From positions 1-23,496 of the forward strand of contig CAJUOA010000047.1 of NCBI GenBank assembly GCA_910587785.1: a stretch of DNA of 23,496 nucleotides. Reading direction: 5' to 3'. Made by a program: the position numbers and the translations under genes. The notes below the pieces were generated by a model. The model made no database searches, was not told the DNA's origin, and was given only the letters and a program-made list of their open reading frames with translations. The DNA comes from an uncultured Oscillospiraceae bacterium (GTDB taxonomy: Bacteria > Bacillota > Clostridia > Oscillospirales > Oscillospiraceae). Of this stretch, positions 14,279-20,974 are shown one piece after another (within the stretch, counting starts at the first letter, position 1; every line of letters starts with the position of its first letter).

Positions 14279-14308
14279 ATTATACCTATATCCCCCCGCC
14301 TTTGTCAA
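14279..14308 (-). promoter_or_regulatory. Consensus sigma-A promoter abutting the sigH start codon
   Basis: On the minus strand a perfect TTGACA (14308-14303), an 18-base spacer, and a perfect TATAAT (14284-14279). Upstream is an A/T-rich, UP-like tract (14309-14330). Only 4 bases (AGGG) separate TATAAT from the sigH ATG, so the expected transcription start falls at or within a base or two of the start codon. Confidence 0.8.
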
Positions 14309-14337
14309 GTAAATATTAAAATTTTATGAACGCATCC

Positions 14338-15693
14338 TTAAAATTTCAGCGTTCTCACCAGGTCCGCCAGGCGGTTTGCACAGCCTTCCGCACTCTCATT
14401 GGTCTTTGCCTCTACCATAACACGGATAAGAGGCTCTGTTCCCGAGGGCCGGACCAGGACGCGGCCGTTTCCGCCCAGCGCCTCCTCCTCCCGGCGCACC
14501 GCCTCCTGGAGCTCCTGAGAGGCCATCACCGCCTCCTTCAGCCCCGGCTGGTTGGCAAGCTCCACGTTCACCAGGGTCTGGGGGTAGCTGGGGCAGATGG
14601 AGGCCAGCTCCGACGCCTTCTGCCCGCTCCGGCGCAGGATCTGCAAAAATTGCAGGGCCGTGAGCTGTCCGTCCCCCGTGGTGGCGTAGTCAGTGAAGAT
14701 GGTGTGCCCCGACTGCTCCCCGCCGATGCGGTAGCCGTACTCCAGCATCTTCTCCAGGACGTTGCGGTCCCCCACCGGGGTGCAGACCAGGCGGATGTTG
14801 TTCTTGTTGCAGAACTCGTGGAGCCCCAGGTTGCTCATCACCGTGCCCACGATGGTCCGGCCCGTGAGAAGGCCCTGGTCCCGCATGTACCTGCCGCAGA
14901 CGGCCATGGTCTTGTCGCCGTCGATGACCTGCCCCCGTTCGTCGATCATGAGGCAGCGGTCCGCGTCGCCGTCGAAGGCGATGCCCAGGTCGTACTCCCC
15001 CGCGGTGACCATGGCGGCCAGGCTCTTCAGATAGGTGGAGCCGCACTTGAGGTTGATGTTCACGCCGTTGGGCTTGCGGTGGATGAAGTCCGCCTCGATC
15101 TCGAACATTGAGAAGAGGTCCGGAGCCGTGGCGGCGGCGGCGCCGTTGGCGCAGTCGATGAGCACCCGGAGCCCGCCCAGATCGTCCTGGACCGTGCCCG
15201 CCAGATGCTTAATATACTCATATTTCAGGTTTTTCATACCGTGGATCCGCTTGCCGATGTCCGCGCCTTTCTTCACCGCCATGGGCGCATTGGAGAGGAT
15301 CTTCTCCTCCACCCGGTCCTCCAGAGCGTCGGAGAGCTTGTAGCCCAGGCCGTTGAAGACCTTGATGCCGTTGTGCTCAAAGGGGTTGTGGCTTGCGGAG
15401 ATGACCACCCCCGCGTCCGCCCCCACCTTCACCGTGAGATAGGCCACCGCCGGGGTGGGGATGGTGCCCAGAGGCATCACGTCGCCTCCCACGGAGGTAA
15501 TGCCCGCGATCAGCGCCCCCTCCAGCATGTCCGAGGAGATGCGGGTGTCCATGCCGATGGTCACAAGCGGGGGCTCCCCCTTCTCCTCCGTCAGCACCGC
15601 CGTCACCGCCTGACCCACACGATAAGCCAATTCCGCCGTCAGATTTTCGCCGACAATGCCGCGAATGCCGTCTGTTCCGAATAATTTTCCCAT
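14338..15693 (-). CDS. glmM: Phosphoglucosamine mutase
   Basis: A 451-residue cytoplasmic enzyme converting glucosamine-6-phosphate to glucosamine-1-phosphate on the route to UDP-GlcNAc and cell wall. It starts with the typical GKLFGTDGIRG. The phosphoserine loop is VISASHNPFEHNGIK with catalytic Ser101, the metal-binding loop is FDGDADR in the middle third, sugar binding is near GEQSGH, and the C-terminal phosphate site is RPSGTEPLIRVM. Length matches the family (about 445-450). The ATG at 15693 has AAGGAG 5 bases upstream. The next gene on the strand is sigH, after a 63-base A/T-rich gap. No strong promoter could be named upstream. Confidence 0.96.
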   Translation of the reverse strand: MGKLFGTDGIRGIVGENLTAELAYRVGQAVTAVLTEEKGEPPLVTIGMDTRISSDMLEGALIAGITSVGGDVMPLGTIPTPAVAYLTVKVGADAGVVISASHNPFEHNGIKVFNGLGYKLSDALEDRVEEKILSNAPMAVKKGADIGKRIHGMKNLKYEYIKHLAGTVQDDLGGLRVLIDCANGAAAATAPDLFSMFEIEADFIHRKPNGVNINLKCGSTYLKSLAAMVTAGEYDLGIAFDGDADRCLMIDERGQVIDGDKTMAVCGRYMRDQGLLTGRTIVGTVMSNLGLHEFCNKNNIRLVCTPVGDRNVLEKMLEYGYRIGGEQSGHTIFTDYATTGDGQLTALQFLQILRRSGQKASELASICPSYPQTLVNVELANQPGLKEAVMASQELQEAVRREEEALGGNGRVLVRPSGTEPLIRVMVEAKTNESAEGCANRLADLVRTLKF

Positions 15694-15758
15694 GTTTGCT
15701 CCTTCTCTGCGCCCGAAAAGCGCAAGATGATGACTTGATATCAGATATATCCCGCAGA

Positions 15759-15775
15759 GGCGGATGATATCCGCC
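15759..15775. repeat. Short GGCGGAT hairpin mini-repeat
   Basis: GGCGGAT-GAT-ATCCGCC. On the minus strand it is preceded by CCGTAAGGGC, and the TAA in that stretch is the stop codon of the XRE gene. It resembles the GTAGGA/GTAGGG-plus-hairpin motifs at 11000-11074. Confidence 0.6.
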
Positions 15776-15776
15776 C

Positions 15777-15998
15777 TTACGGGTTCAGCTCCTCATCCCG
15801 AACCCATTCCACCAAATCACCGGGCTGACACTCCAAAATATCACAGATGACGCCCAGGCTCTCCAATGTCATTGCAATTTTTCCCTCTCGTATCTTCTGC
15901 ATCGTCCCTTCCGCCAAGATTTTTTCCTGTCTTATGCGGTAACTGGAATATCCCGCTTCCTTTAATTTTTCCAGTATATTGACCTTATATCGTAACAT
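15777..15998 (-). CDS. Small XRE/Cro-CI family DNA-binding regulator
   Basis: A 73-residue single-domain helix-turn-helix protein (YKVNILEKLKEAGYSSYRI, then LAEGTMQKIREGKI as the recognition helix region, then LESLGVICDILECQPGDLVEW). This is the compact form of Cro/CI-type repressors, probably acting as a dimer. The ATG at 15998 has GTGAGGA at 8 bases. It is divergent from the 16104 gene, and the shared intergenic region has repeated GATGATT-type half-sites across the promoter, so it is likely an autoregulator and repressor of the divergent gene. More A/T-rich than its neighbours. The final two codons and stop sit at the edge of a hairpin mini-repeat. Confidence 0.88.
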   Translation of the reverse strand: MLRYKVNILEKLKEAGYSSYRIRQEKILAEGTMQKIREGKIAMTLESLGVICDILECQPGDLVEWVRDEELNP

Positions 15999-16029
15999 AT
16001 GCTGTCCTCACGAAAAAATATCCATTAAA

Positions 16030-16065
16030 TTTGATGATTCTTCTTGACAATCATCAAAGTTGATG
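16030..16065. promoter_or_regulatory. Operator cluster between XRE gene and 16104 gene
   Basis: Two inverted repeats share a half-site. TTTGATGATT (16030-16039) pairs with AATCATCAAA (16049-16058) across 9 bases, and CATCAA (16052-16057) pairs with TTGATG (16060-16065) across AG. The first overlaps the -35 of the rightward promoter and the second fills the -35/-10 spacer, so a bound repressor would block RNA polymerase. Confidence 0.8.
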
Positions 16066-16071
16066 TATAAT
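16044..16071 (+). promoter_or_regulatory. Promoter of the 16104 gene
   Basis: Perfect TTGACA (16044-16049), 16-base spacer, perfect TATAAT (16066-16071). Expected start near 16078, with a leader of about 26 bases containing AGGAG before ATG 16104. Confidence 0.88.
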
Positions 16072-16103
16072 AGTCCTATCAATCTAAAAAGGAGTTTACA
16101 CCA

Positions 16104-16436
16104 ATGGACAAACTAATGCAAACATTATTTTCTTACATCGAAGACGATCTCCTGGATAAGTACTGCGACCGCGAGGACCAGGGGAAACGCCACAGGGCCC
16201 GTGAAGAAGCGGAAGACCGCCTCCGGGACGCCATGACTGCCGGACAGCTGGAACTCCTGGAGGCATACCTCCGCGCGTCCTTTGACGCGGAGACCGCTGA
16301 TTTGGAGGCCATGTTCCTCGCCTCCTACGACCTGGGGGCCTCCCTCCAGCGCCGCCGGGTCAGAAGCTCAGCTGTTCCATTGCACCGAACCCGCCGGGGA
16401 CGCTCAAACCCAAGTGCTGATACGCCTTCGGCGTGA
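16104..16436 (+). CDS. Small acidic helical protein divergent from XRE regulator
   Basis: A 110-residue protein of unrecognised family. Residues 1-85 are strongly charged and helical in character (LLDKYCDREDQGKRHRAREE, then LEAYLRASFDAETADLEAMF). The last ~25 residues, from RRRVRSSAVPLH on, are Arg/Ser/Pro-rich and are encoded by sequence that is also the 3' end of ruvB on the other strand, so they look like read-through rather than conserved protein. It faintly recalls small Firmicute proteins of the DUF6809 kind; this is a guess. The start is well fixed by AGGAG and a consensus promoter. Expression is probably controlled by the adjacent XRE protein. A toxin-antitoxin-like or prophage-remnant pair is possible but unsupported by any known motif. 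Confidence 0.7.
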   Translation: MDKLMQTLFSYIEDDLLDKYCDREDQGKRHRAREEAEDRLRDAMTAGQLELLEAYLRASFDAETADLEAMFLASYDLGASLQRRRVRSSAVPLHRTRRGRSNPSADTPSA

Positions 16437-17415
16437 CGCACCGCCCCCGGGGCGTCCGGGTCAGAAAGCCGATCTGCATCAGGTACGGCTCGTAGACGTC
16501 CTCCAGCGTCACGGCCTCCTCGTTGATAGTGGCCGCCAGGGTTTCCAGGCCCACGGGACCGCCGTTGTAGTACTCGATGACGGCCCGCAGCATCCGGCGG
16601 TCGATGTTGTCCAGGCCCAGGTAGTCCACCTCCAGGGCCGTGAGGGCCTTGTCCGCCAGGGGCCGGTCGATGACCCCGTCCCCCACCACCTGGGCGAAGT
16701 CCCGCACCCGCCTCAGCATCCGGTTTGCGATACGGGGAGTGCCCCGGCTCCGGCGGGCGATCTCCATGGCCCCCTCCGGCTCGATGGGCGCGTCCAGGAT
16801 GCCCGCCGAGCGGGTGACGATGAGGGTCAGTTCCTCCGGCGTGTACAGCTCCAGCCGCAAGGTCACCCCGAAGCGGTCCCGCAGGGGTGCGGAGAGCTGT
16901 CCCGCCCGGGTGGTGGCCCCGATGAGGGTGAACTTCGGCAGGTCCAGCCGGATGGAGTTGGCCGAGGGGCCCTTGCCGATGATGATGTCGATGGCGTAGT
17001 CCTCCATGGCGGGGTATAGGACCTCCTCCACCGAGCGGTTGAGGCGGTGAATCTCGTCTACGAAGAGGATGTCGTTCTCGTTGAGGTTCGTCAGCAGCGC
17101 CGCCAGGTCCCCGGCTTTCTCAATGGCCGGGCCGGAGGTGATGCGCACATTGACCCCCATCTCGTTGGCGATGATGCCGGAGAGGGTGGTCTTGCCCAGG
17201 CCCGGCGGGCCGTGGAGCAGGACGTGGTCCAGCGGCTCCGAGCGCATTTTCGCCGCCTGGATGAAGACCTCCAGGTTCCCCTTGGCCTTCTCCTGCCCGA
17301 TGTACTCCCGGAGGGTCTTCGGGCGCAGGGAGTACTCCCCCTCGTCCTCACGGGTCAGCGTCGTGGCGACAAGGGGCTCCTCGGTCTCGATGTTTTTGGA
17401 AAAATCGATGCTCAT
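16360..17415 (-). CDS. ruvB: Holliday junction branch migration ATPase RuvB
   Basis: A 351-residue AAA+ motor that, with RuvA, drives branch migration at Holliday junctions. It starts with the disordered acidic segment, then RPKTLREYIGQ, Walker A GPPGLGKT at 69-76, Walker B ILFVDEIHRL, sensor GATTRAG with the RuvA-contact hairpin before it, arginine finger region PLRDRFG, and the C-terminal winged helix (TPRGRCVTPKAYQHLGL). The ATG at 17415 has AAAGG at 8 bases; the upstream extension of the frame is non-coding hairpin sequence. It is separated from the GNAT gene by a 133-base hairpin array. Its last 77 bases overlap the convergent 16104 gene, with no terminator visible between them. Confidence 0.96.
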   Translation of the reverse strand: MSIDFSKNIETEEPLVATTLTREDEGEYSLRPKTLREYIGQEKAKGNLEVFIQAAKMRSEPLDHVLLHGPPGLGKTTLSGIIANEMGVNVRITSGPAIEKAGDLAALLTNLNENDILFVDEIHRLNRSVEEVLYPAMEDYAIDIIIGKGPSANSIRLDLPKFTLIGATTRAGQLSAPLRDRFGVTLRLELYTPEELTLIVTRSAGILDAPIEPEGAMEIARRSRGTPRIANRMLRRVRDFAQVVGDGVIDRPLADKALTALEVDYLGLDNIDRRMLRAVIEYYNGGPVGLETLAATINEEAVTLEDVYEPYLMQIGFLTRTPRGRCVTPKAYQHLGLSVPGGFGAMEQLSF

Positions 17416-17442
17416 GGCGTACCTTTCTTTTGCGAAAGAATG

Positions 17443-17529
17443 TTGGGCTCCGCCCAAACCCGCCAGGGCTTTGCCCTGGACCCACCGCCTTTGAAAAGGC
17501 GGGCGAAACTTTTATTTTGCGCTTCGCGC
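17443..17529. repeat. Tandem hairpin array in the ruvB leader
   Basis: Four hairpins in a row. TTGGGC-TCC-GCCCAA (17443-17457), CCAGGGC-TTT-GCCCTGG (17463-17479), CCGCCTTT-GA-AAAGGCGG (17485-17502) and GCGC-TTC-GCGC (17519-17529). A fifth weaker one (CTTTC/GAAAG) lies at 17423-17438. The array lies between the GNAT stop and the ruvB start, so it would be transcribed as the ruvB leader. Sequences of this style are common intergenic repeats in gut Firmicutes (recollection); no second full copy is in the window. Confidence 0.75.
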
Positions 17530-17548
17530 CTGCGTATCCAGCCGGGGA

Positions 17549-18022
17549 TCATATCCCACCAACAGGCCGGGTCACCACCGTCTCCCCATTCTTCGCGGTA
17601 CAGGCGGGGTCCTCCCGGAAGCCCAGCTTCTGGTAGAACCCGAAGGCGTCCGGGTCGTAGGTGAGGATGAGCTCCGCCGCGCCGGACTTCTCCAGCTCCG
17701 CCGCCGCGTGCTCCACCAGGGCGCGGCCCAGGCCCTGCCCCCGGTACGCCGGACGGACCCACAGCTCCCGGATGAAGCCCACGGGGCGGGTGAAAAAGCC
17801 GGTGCGGCTTCTCAGCTCGTCCGGCTGGAAGAAGATGAACCCTGCGATGGCTCCCTCCCGGCGGAGGGCGCGGCAGACCATCCCCTCCTTCTCCGCGGAG
17901 GCGGCGATCTCGTCCCAGATGTCCGTGTCCGGCTTCAAATTCACGCCGATCTCCGTGAAATAGGTGCGAAATACCTCCTGGAATTCAGGATCAGTAAAGT
18001 CGCGGATCTCTTCCATGTCCAT
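17549..18022 (-). CDS. GNAT family N-acetyltransferase
   Basis: A 157-residue acetyl-CoA-dependent acetyltransferase with a clear motif A, IRELWVRPAYRGQGLGRALVEHA (acetyl-CoA pyrophosphate loop RGQGLG), and a motif B segment with the common DPDAFGFYQKLGF. The substrate (small molecule, antibiotic or protein) is unknown. The ATG at 18022 is chosen because AAGGAGG lies 7 bases upstream; a second ATG is two codons in. It sits between ruvA (11-base gap) and ruvB on the same strand, an insertion in a gene pair that is usually adjacent. Confidence 0.9.
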   Translation of the reverse strand: MDMEEIRDFTDPEFQEVFRTYFTEIGVNLKPDTDIWDEIAASAEKEGMVCRALRREGAIAGFIFFQPDELRSRTGFFTRPVGFIRELWVRPAYRGQGLGRALVEHAAAELEKSGAAELILTYDPDAFGFYQKLGFREDPACTAKNGETVVTRPVGGI

Positions 18023-18033
18023 TGGGTGCCTCC

Positions 18034-18642
18034 TTAGGGTTTGACCATGTTCTTCAGGGCCAAGCGGATGATCTGCTCCAGGGGCTGGGCGTCGATGTCG
18101 ATGCCCTTGAGGGCGGTGTTGATCTCCCCCTGGGAGTACCCCAGCACCGCCAGGGCCGCCGAGGCCTCGCTGAGCTTGTTCTGCGGGATCACCGTCACCG
18201 CAGGGCCGGAGATGTTCTCCCCGGCGGCGGAGATGCTCTGCCCCTTGGCAAGCTTGTCCTTGAGCTCCAGGATCACCCGCTGGGCGATCTTCTTCCCCAC
18301 CCCCTGGGCGGCGGTGAGGGCCTTCTCGTCCCCGGTGATGATGCTGAGGGCCAGGTTCTCCGGCGTGGAGGAGGAGAGGATCGCCAGCGCCGCTTTGGGC
18401 CCCACGCCGGAGACGGAGGTCAGAAGCTGGAACAGCCGCCGCTCCTCCTGACTGGAGAAGCCGTAGAGGTCCATGGCGTCCTCCCGGACGCTGAGATAGG
18501 TGTAGAGCTTCGCCTTCTCCCCCGTCTTGATTCGGGAAAGGGTGAAGCTGGTGGTGCGGCAGGCGTAGCCCACCCCGCCGCAGTCGATGACCGCCAAAAA
18601 GGGCTCGATATGGGCCACGGTGCCGGAGAGATAGTAATACAT
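18034..18642 (-). CDS. ruvA: Holliday junction DNA helicase subunit RuvA
   Basis: A 202-residue tetrameric Holliday junction binder and partner of RuvB. It has an N-terminal OB fold (MYYYLSGTVAHIEP, then VGYACRTT), tandem helix-hairpin-helix motifs (LLTSVSGVGPKAALAILS near 75-92 and LTAAQGVGKKIAQRVILELKDK near 110-131), and a flexible linker followed by domain III (LSEASAALAVLGYSQGEINTAL), which contacts RuvB. Length fits the family. The ATG at 18642 has AGGAG 7 bases upstream; the frame continues upstream only over the end of the next gene. It is 4 bases from the preceding coiled-coil gene, so co-transcribed. Confidence 0.96.
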   Translation of the reverse strand: MYYYLSGTVAHIEPFLAVIDCGGVGYACRTTSFTLSRIKTGEKAKLYTYLSVREDAMDLYGFSSQEERRLFQLLTSVSGVGPKAALAILSSSTPENLALSIITGDEKALTAAQGVGKKIAQRVILELKDKLAKGQSISAAGENISGPAVTVIPQNKLSEASAALAVLGYSQGEINTALKGIDIDAQPLEQIIRLALKNMVKP

Positions 18643-18646
18643 GGTG

Positions 18647-18853
18647 TCACTCCTGATTCTTTTCTGCGAGTTCCCGCTCAATGAGGCGGACCGCGATGGT
18701 GAAGGCCTCGATCCGCCGCCGCGCCAGCGTCAGCTGGGAGCGGTAACGGCGCGAATCCTCCTTGGCCTCCAGCGTCCGGACCGTCTCATGCAGTTTGTGC
18801 AGGGTCGAGTCGATCTGACGCTTCGCCTCCTGCAATTCTTTCTGAGTGTACAA
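18647..18853 (-). CDS. Small coiled-coil hypothetical protein (TTG start)
   Basis: A 68-residue, highly charged, all-helical protein (KELQEAKRQIDSTLHKLHE, then RRRIEAFTIAVRLIERELAEK) likely to form a coiled coil. Family not recognised. No ATG or GTG exists in frame upstream. The start is TTG at 18853, chosen because AAGGGGGG lies 5 bases before it. It lies 10 bases after the GNAT-like gene and 4 bases before ruvA, so it belongs to the ruv operon. The rare start codon may keep expression low. Function unknown. Confidence 0.78.
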   Translation of the reverse strand: MYTQKELQEAKRQIDSTLHKLHETVRTLEAKEDSRRYRSQLTLARRRIEAFTIAVRLIERELAEKNQE

Positions 18854-18863
18854 ATGGCCCCCC

Positions 18864-19388
18864 TTATAACTCTTTTACAAGCAAGATCAAATGGCAGTTG
18901 TTCCGGTAGACGTTCGGCTGGATGCCCACTACCCGGAAGCCGTAGTCCAGCATCCAGTGGTAGTCCACCCGCTCGGTGGAGAGGGACCGCATGGCCTCCG
19001 GGATGTCCTCCAGCGGTTTCCCGTCAATGTTGAAGCCAACAGAGCTCATTCCGTTGCGCAGGGCGGTGAAGCCCTGTGCTCCCGCGTATGCCACGGCGGT
19101 GTCCAGGAGGTCCTTCAGCTTGTGCTCCAGCTTGAAAACACCGTGGTCGTCATACCCGGAGCACTCCAGCTCCAGGGTGAGGTAGCCCTTCAATTCCCGG
19201 AAGAGCGTCCAGCCAACAGGCCTGCCGCTGTCGTCCTCCAGGACCCAGCCGATGGTCCCTATCGTCTCCGACAGGTCGGTCAGCTGACCATAGGCGTCCG
19301 CTGCTGACGGCCACCAGTCCGGTTTGATCCTGTGCATCAGCTCTGCTACTTCCTTTGCGTTTCGATGATCGAGTGCGCTGACCTTCAT
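18864..19388 (-). CDS. GNAT-like acetyltransferase domain protein
   Basis: A 174-residue soluble protein. The pattern of an N-terminal helix pair (AKEVAELMHRIKPDWWPS), a strand-turn-strand (IGWVLEDDSGRPVGWTLF), a central strand (GYLTLELEC), a long helix (LEHKLKDLLDTAVAYAGAQGF) and a terminal YGFRVVGIQPNVYRNN segment fits a GNAT fold. No convincing Q/RxxGxG acetyl-CoA loop is seen, so activity is uncertain. The ATG at 19388 overlaps the stop of the preceding metalloprotein gene (ATGA), so the two are translationally coupled and may act together. This coupling, not the sequence, is the main functional hint. Confidence 0.7.
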   Translation of the reverse strand: MKVSALDHRNAKEVAELMHRIKPDWWPSAADAYGQLTDLSETIGTIGWVLEDDSGRPVGWTLFRELKGYLTLELECSGYDDHGVFKLEHKLKDLLDTAVAYAGAQGFTALRNGMSSVGFNIDGKPLEDIPEAMRSLSTERVDYHWMLDYGFRVVGIQPNVYRNNCHLILLVKEL

Positions 19389-20347
19389 AATGCCCCCTGT
19401 TCCACGTCAGTACGTGCCGGATATTTTCCGGCAACATCTCTGGCGCTCTCCGCGAACAGCCTGCCCGCAATGGCCTGGATGTCCTTGATGGACAGCGCGT
19501 CCAACGCGCCGCCGGGTCCCAGGCACGCCGCGAAGCCCTCGACGATGCGGCTGGAGGCCAGGGCGTGGCCGTCGCTCTTCTTTGCGGCGTCCGCCTCCCC
19601 GTCAAAGCGGTTCATCATGTTCCGCTCCTCGGAGTAGATCAGCTCCACCAGCTTTGCCCGGTACTCCAGATCCTCGGAAGTCATGCCCGGATAGCGGGCC
19701 AGGTCCAGGGCGTGCTGGGCCTCGTGCTTCAGGAGCGACACCCGGAAGCTCTCCGACTCCGTGTCATAGACCTGTTTGACACAGTGGATCAGCCCGTCAC
19801 CGTTGGACCAGCCGCCTGTGCCGGTCTCGCCGAAGGAGATGTAGTCCAGCCAGCTCCGGGACAGGAAGCCGTCCAGAAACTTCACCGCGTAGTCCTGCAC
19901 TCCCTCCGGGAGCTCCACGCGGTAGGTGCGAAGCTCCTCCGTCCGCCAGATGTAAGGGCCGTAACGCCCGCTGGTGCGTCCGCCAAGGAAGTGGAACCCT
20001 CTGCCACGAAAAGCCGGGGCGACGTGCTCCTCCTCGATCTCGTCGATAGAAGGACCACTGTCCAGCCGGAAGTGCTCTGCAAAGCGGGCACCCATGGCCT
20101 CCGTCGCCCGGGCTGGATCAAGGCCCAGATAAAAAACGTCCCGGTAATAGGTCTGATAGATCAGGAGCAGCTCATTGAGCTCCCCGTCTGCGTCATAGGT
20201 CAGATAGCGGCCCTGTTCAAAGAGGGATGCGTATTTCTGATACCGCTCCGCCTGCTCGGGAAACTCCCGGAGATAGGCCATAGCGGCCCGTACGTCCCCG
20301 CGCAGAAGATATCCTTGCAGGATGCCCTGCTCATAGCCTTTGCCCAC
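19385..20347 (-). CDS. Putative HExxH zinc metalloprotein in the ruv cluster
   Basis: A 320-residue protein without signal peptide or membrane helix. Residues 1-100 are helical. The centre carries SLLKHEAQHALDLARYPG, with His208, Glu209 and His212 forming an HExxH zinc motif, followed 16 residues later by Glu228 in DLEYRAKLVELIY as a possible third ligand, the gluzincin arrangement. A peptidase role is thus plausible but untested, and no named family is recognised. The start is GTG at 20347, supported by AGGAGG 9 bases upstream; no ATG lies nearby. It starts 14 bases after the ruvC stop and overlaps the GNAT-like gene by an ATGA junction, so it sits firmly inside the ruv operon. Confidence 0.8.
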   Translation of the reverse strand: MGKGYEQGILQGYLLRGDVRAAMAYLREFPEQAERYQKYASLFEQGRYLTYDADGELNELLLIYQTYYRDVFYLGLDPARATEAMGARFAEHFRLDSGPSIDEIEEEHVAPAFRGRGFHFLGGRTSGRYGPYIWRTEELRTYRVELPEGVQDYAVKFLDGFLSRSWLDYISFGETGTGGWSNGDGLIHCVKQVYDTESESFRVSLLKHEAQHALDLARYPGMTSEDLEYRAKLVELIYSEERNMMNRFDGEADAAKKSDGHALASSRIVEGFAACLGPGGALDALSIKDIQAIAGRLFAESARDVAGKYPARTDVEQGAL

Positions 20348-20361
20348 CGGCAGACACCTCC

Positions 20362-20883
20362 TTATCTCGTATCGTATTTCTTCGGGTCGAACTTCCGCTC
20401 CATGTTCAGCAGGCTGGTGGCGCTGCGCCCGTGGCAGATGGCAATGGCCAGGGCGTCGGCAGCGTCGTCAGGACGGGGAATGGCCTTCAGCTTCAAAAGC
20501 CGCTGGGTCATGAGCATGACCTGCCGCTTGTCCGCGCCGCCGTAGCCCGCCACGGCCTGCTTGACCTGCATGGGGGTGTACTCGAACACCGGCACTCCGG
20601 CACGCTCCGCCTCCAGCAGCAGCACGCCCCTGCCGTGGGCCACGGCGATGCCGGTGGTGATATTTTTGGAGAAAAAGAGCTCCTCCGCCGCCATCTCGTC
20701 GGGCTGGAACTGCCGGAGGAGCTCCGCCATGTCCTGGGAGATCTGGTAGAGCCGGGTGGACAGCGGCAGGCCCGCCGGGGTGGTGATGACGCCGTAGCGT
20801 ACAGCCCGGACGTTTGCGCGCTCCGCCTCCACCAGGCCGAAGCCGATGGTGGCCACGCCGGGGTCGATGCCTAAGATCAACAT
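20362..20883 (-). CDS. ruvC: Crossover junction endodeoxyribonuclease RuvC
   Basis: A 173-residue Holliday junction resolvase with an RNase H-like fold. Catalytic acids are in place: Asp7 in LGIDPG, Glu67 in AAEELFF, and Asp140/Asp143 in PDDAADALAIAICH. The conserved NITTGIAVAHGRGVLLL helix and VKQAVAGYGGADKRQV DNA-binding segment are also present. Length fits. The ATG at 20883 has AAGGAG shortly upstream; the longer frame upstream runs into promoter sequence. First gene of the ruvC - metalloprotein - GNAT-like - coiled-coil - ruvA - GNAT - ruvB series. Confidence 0.96.
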   Translation of the reverse strand: MLILGIDPGVATIGFGLVEAERANVRAVRYGVITTPAGLPLSTRLYQISQDMAELLRQFQPDEMAAEELFFSKNITTGIAVAHGRGVLLLEAERAGVPVFEYTPMQVKQAVAGYGGADKRQVMLMTQRLLKLKAIPRPDDAADALAIAICHGRSATSLLNMERKFDPKKYDTR

Positions 20884-20911
20884 ATCCTGCTCCTTGGTGT
20901 TAGGTGGCTCT

Positions 20912-20940
20912 ATTCTAACATTTGTTTGAGAAAAAAACAA
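20912..20940 (-). promoter_or_regulatory. Promoter of the ruvC-ruvB cluster
   Basis: On the minus strand TTGTTT (20940-20935), 17 bases, TAGAAT (20917-20912) preceded by TGT (extended -10). It lies 29 bases upstream of the ruvC ATG. No clear LexA/DinR-type palindrome was noticed beside it. Confidence 0.75.
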
Positions 20941-20974
20941 GGGGTATCTCACGAATGGATGTCGGGCGTTGCCG

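Noticed and set aside
17443..17529. CRISPR-like array
   Set aside because: The hairpins are different palindromes, not direct repeats with unique spacers. No cas genes are in the window.
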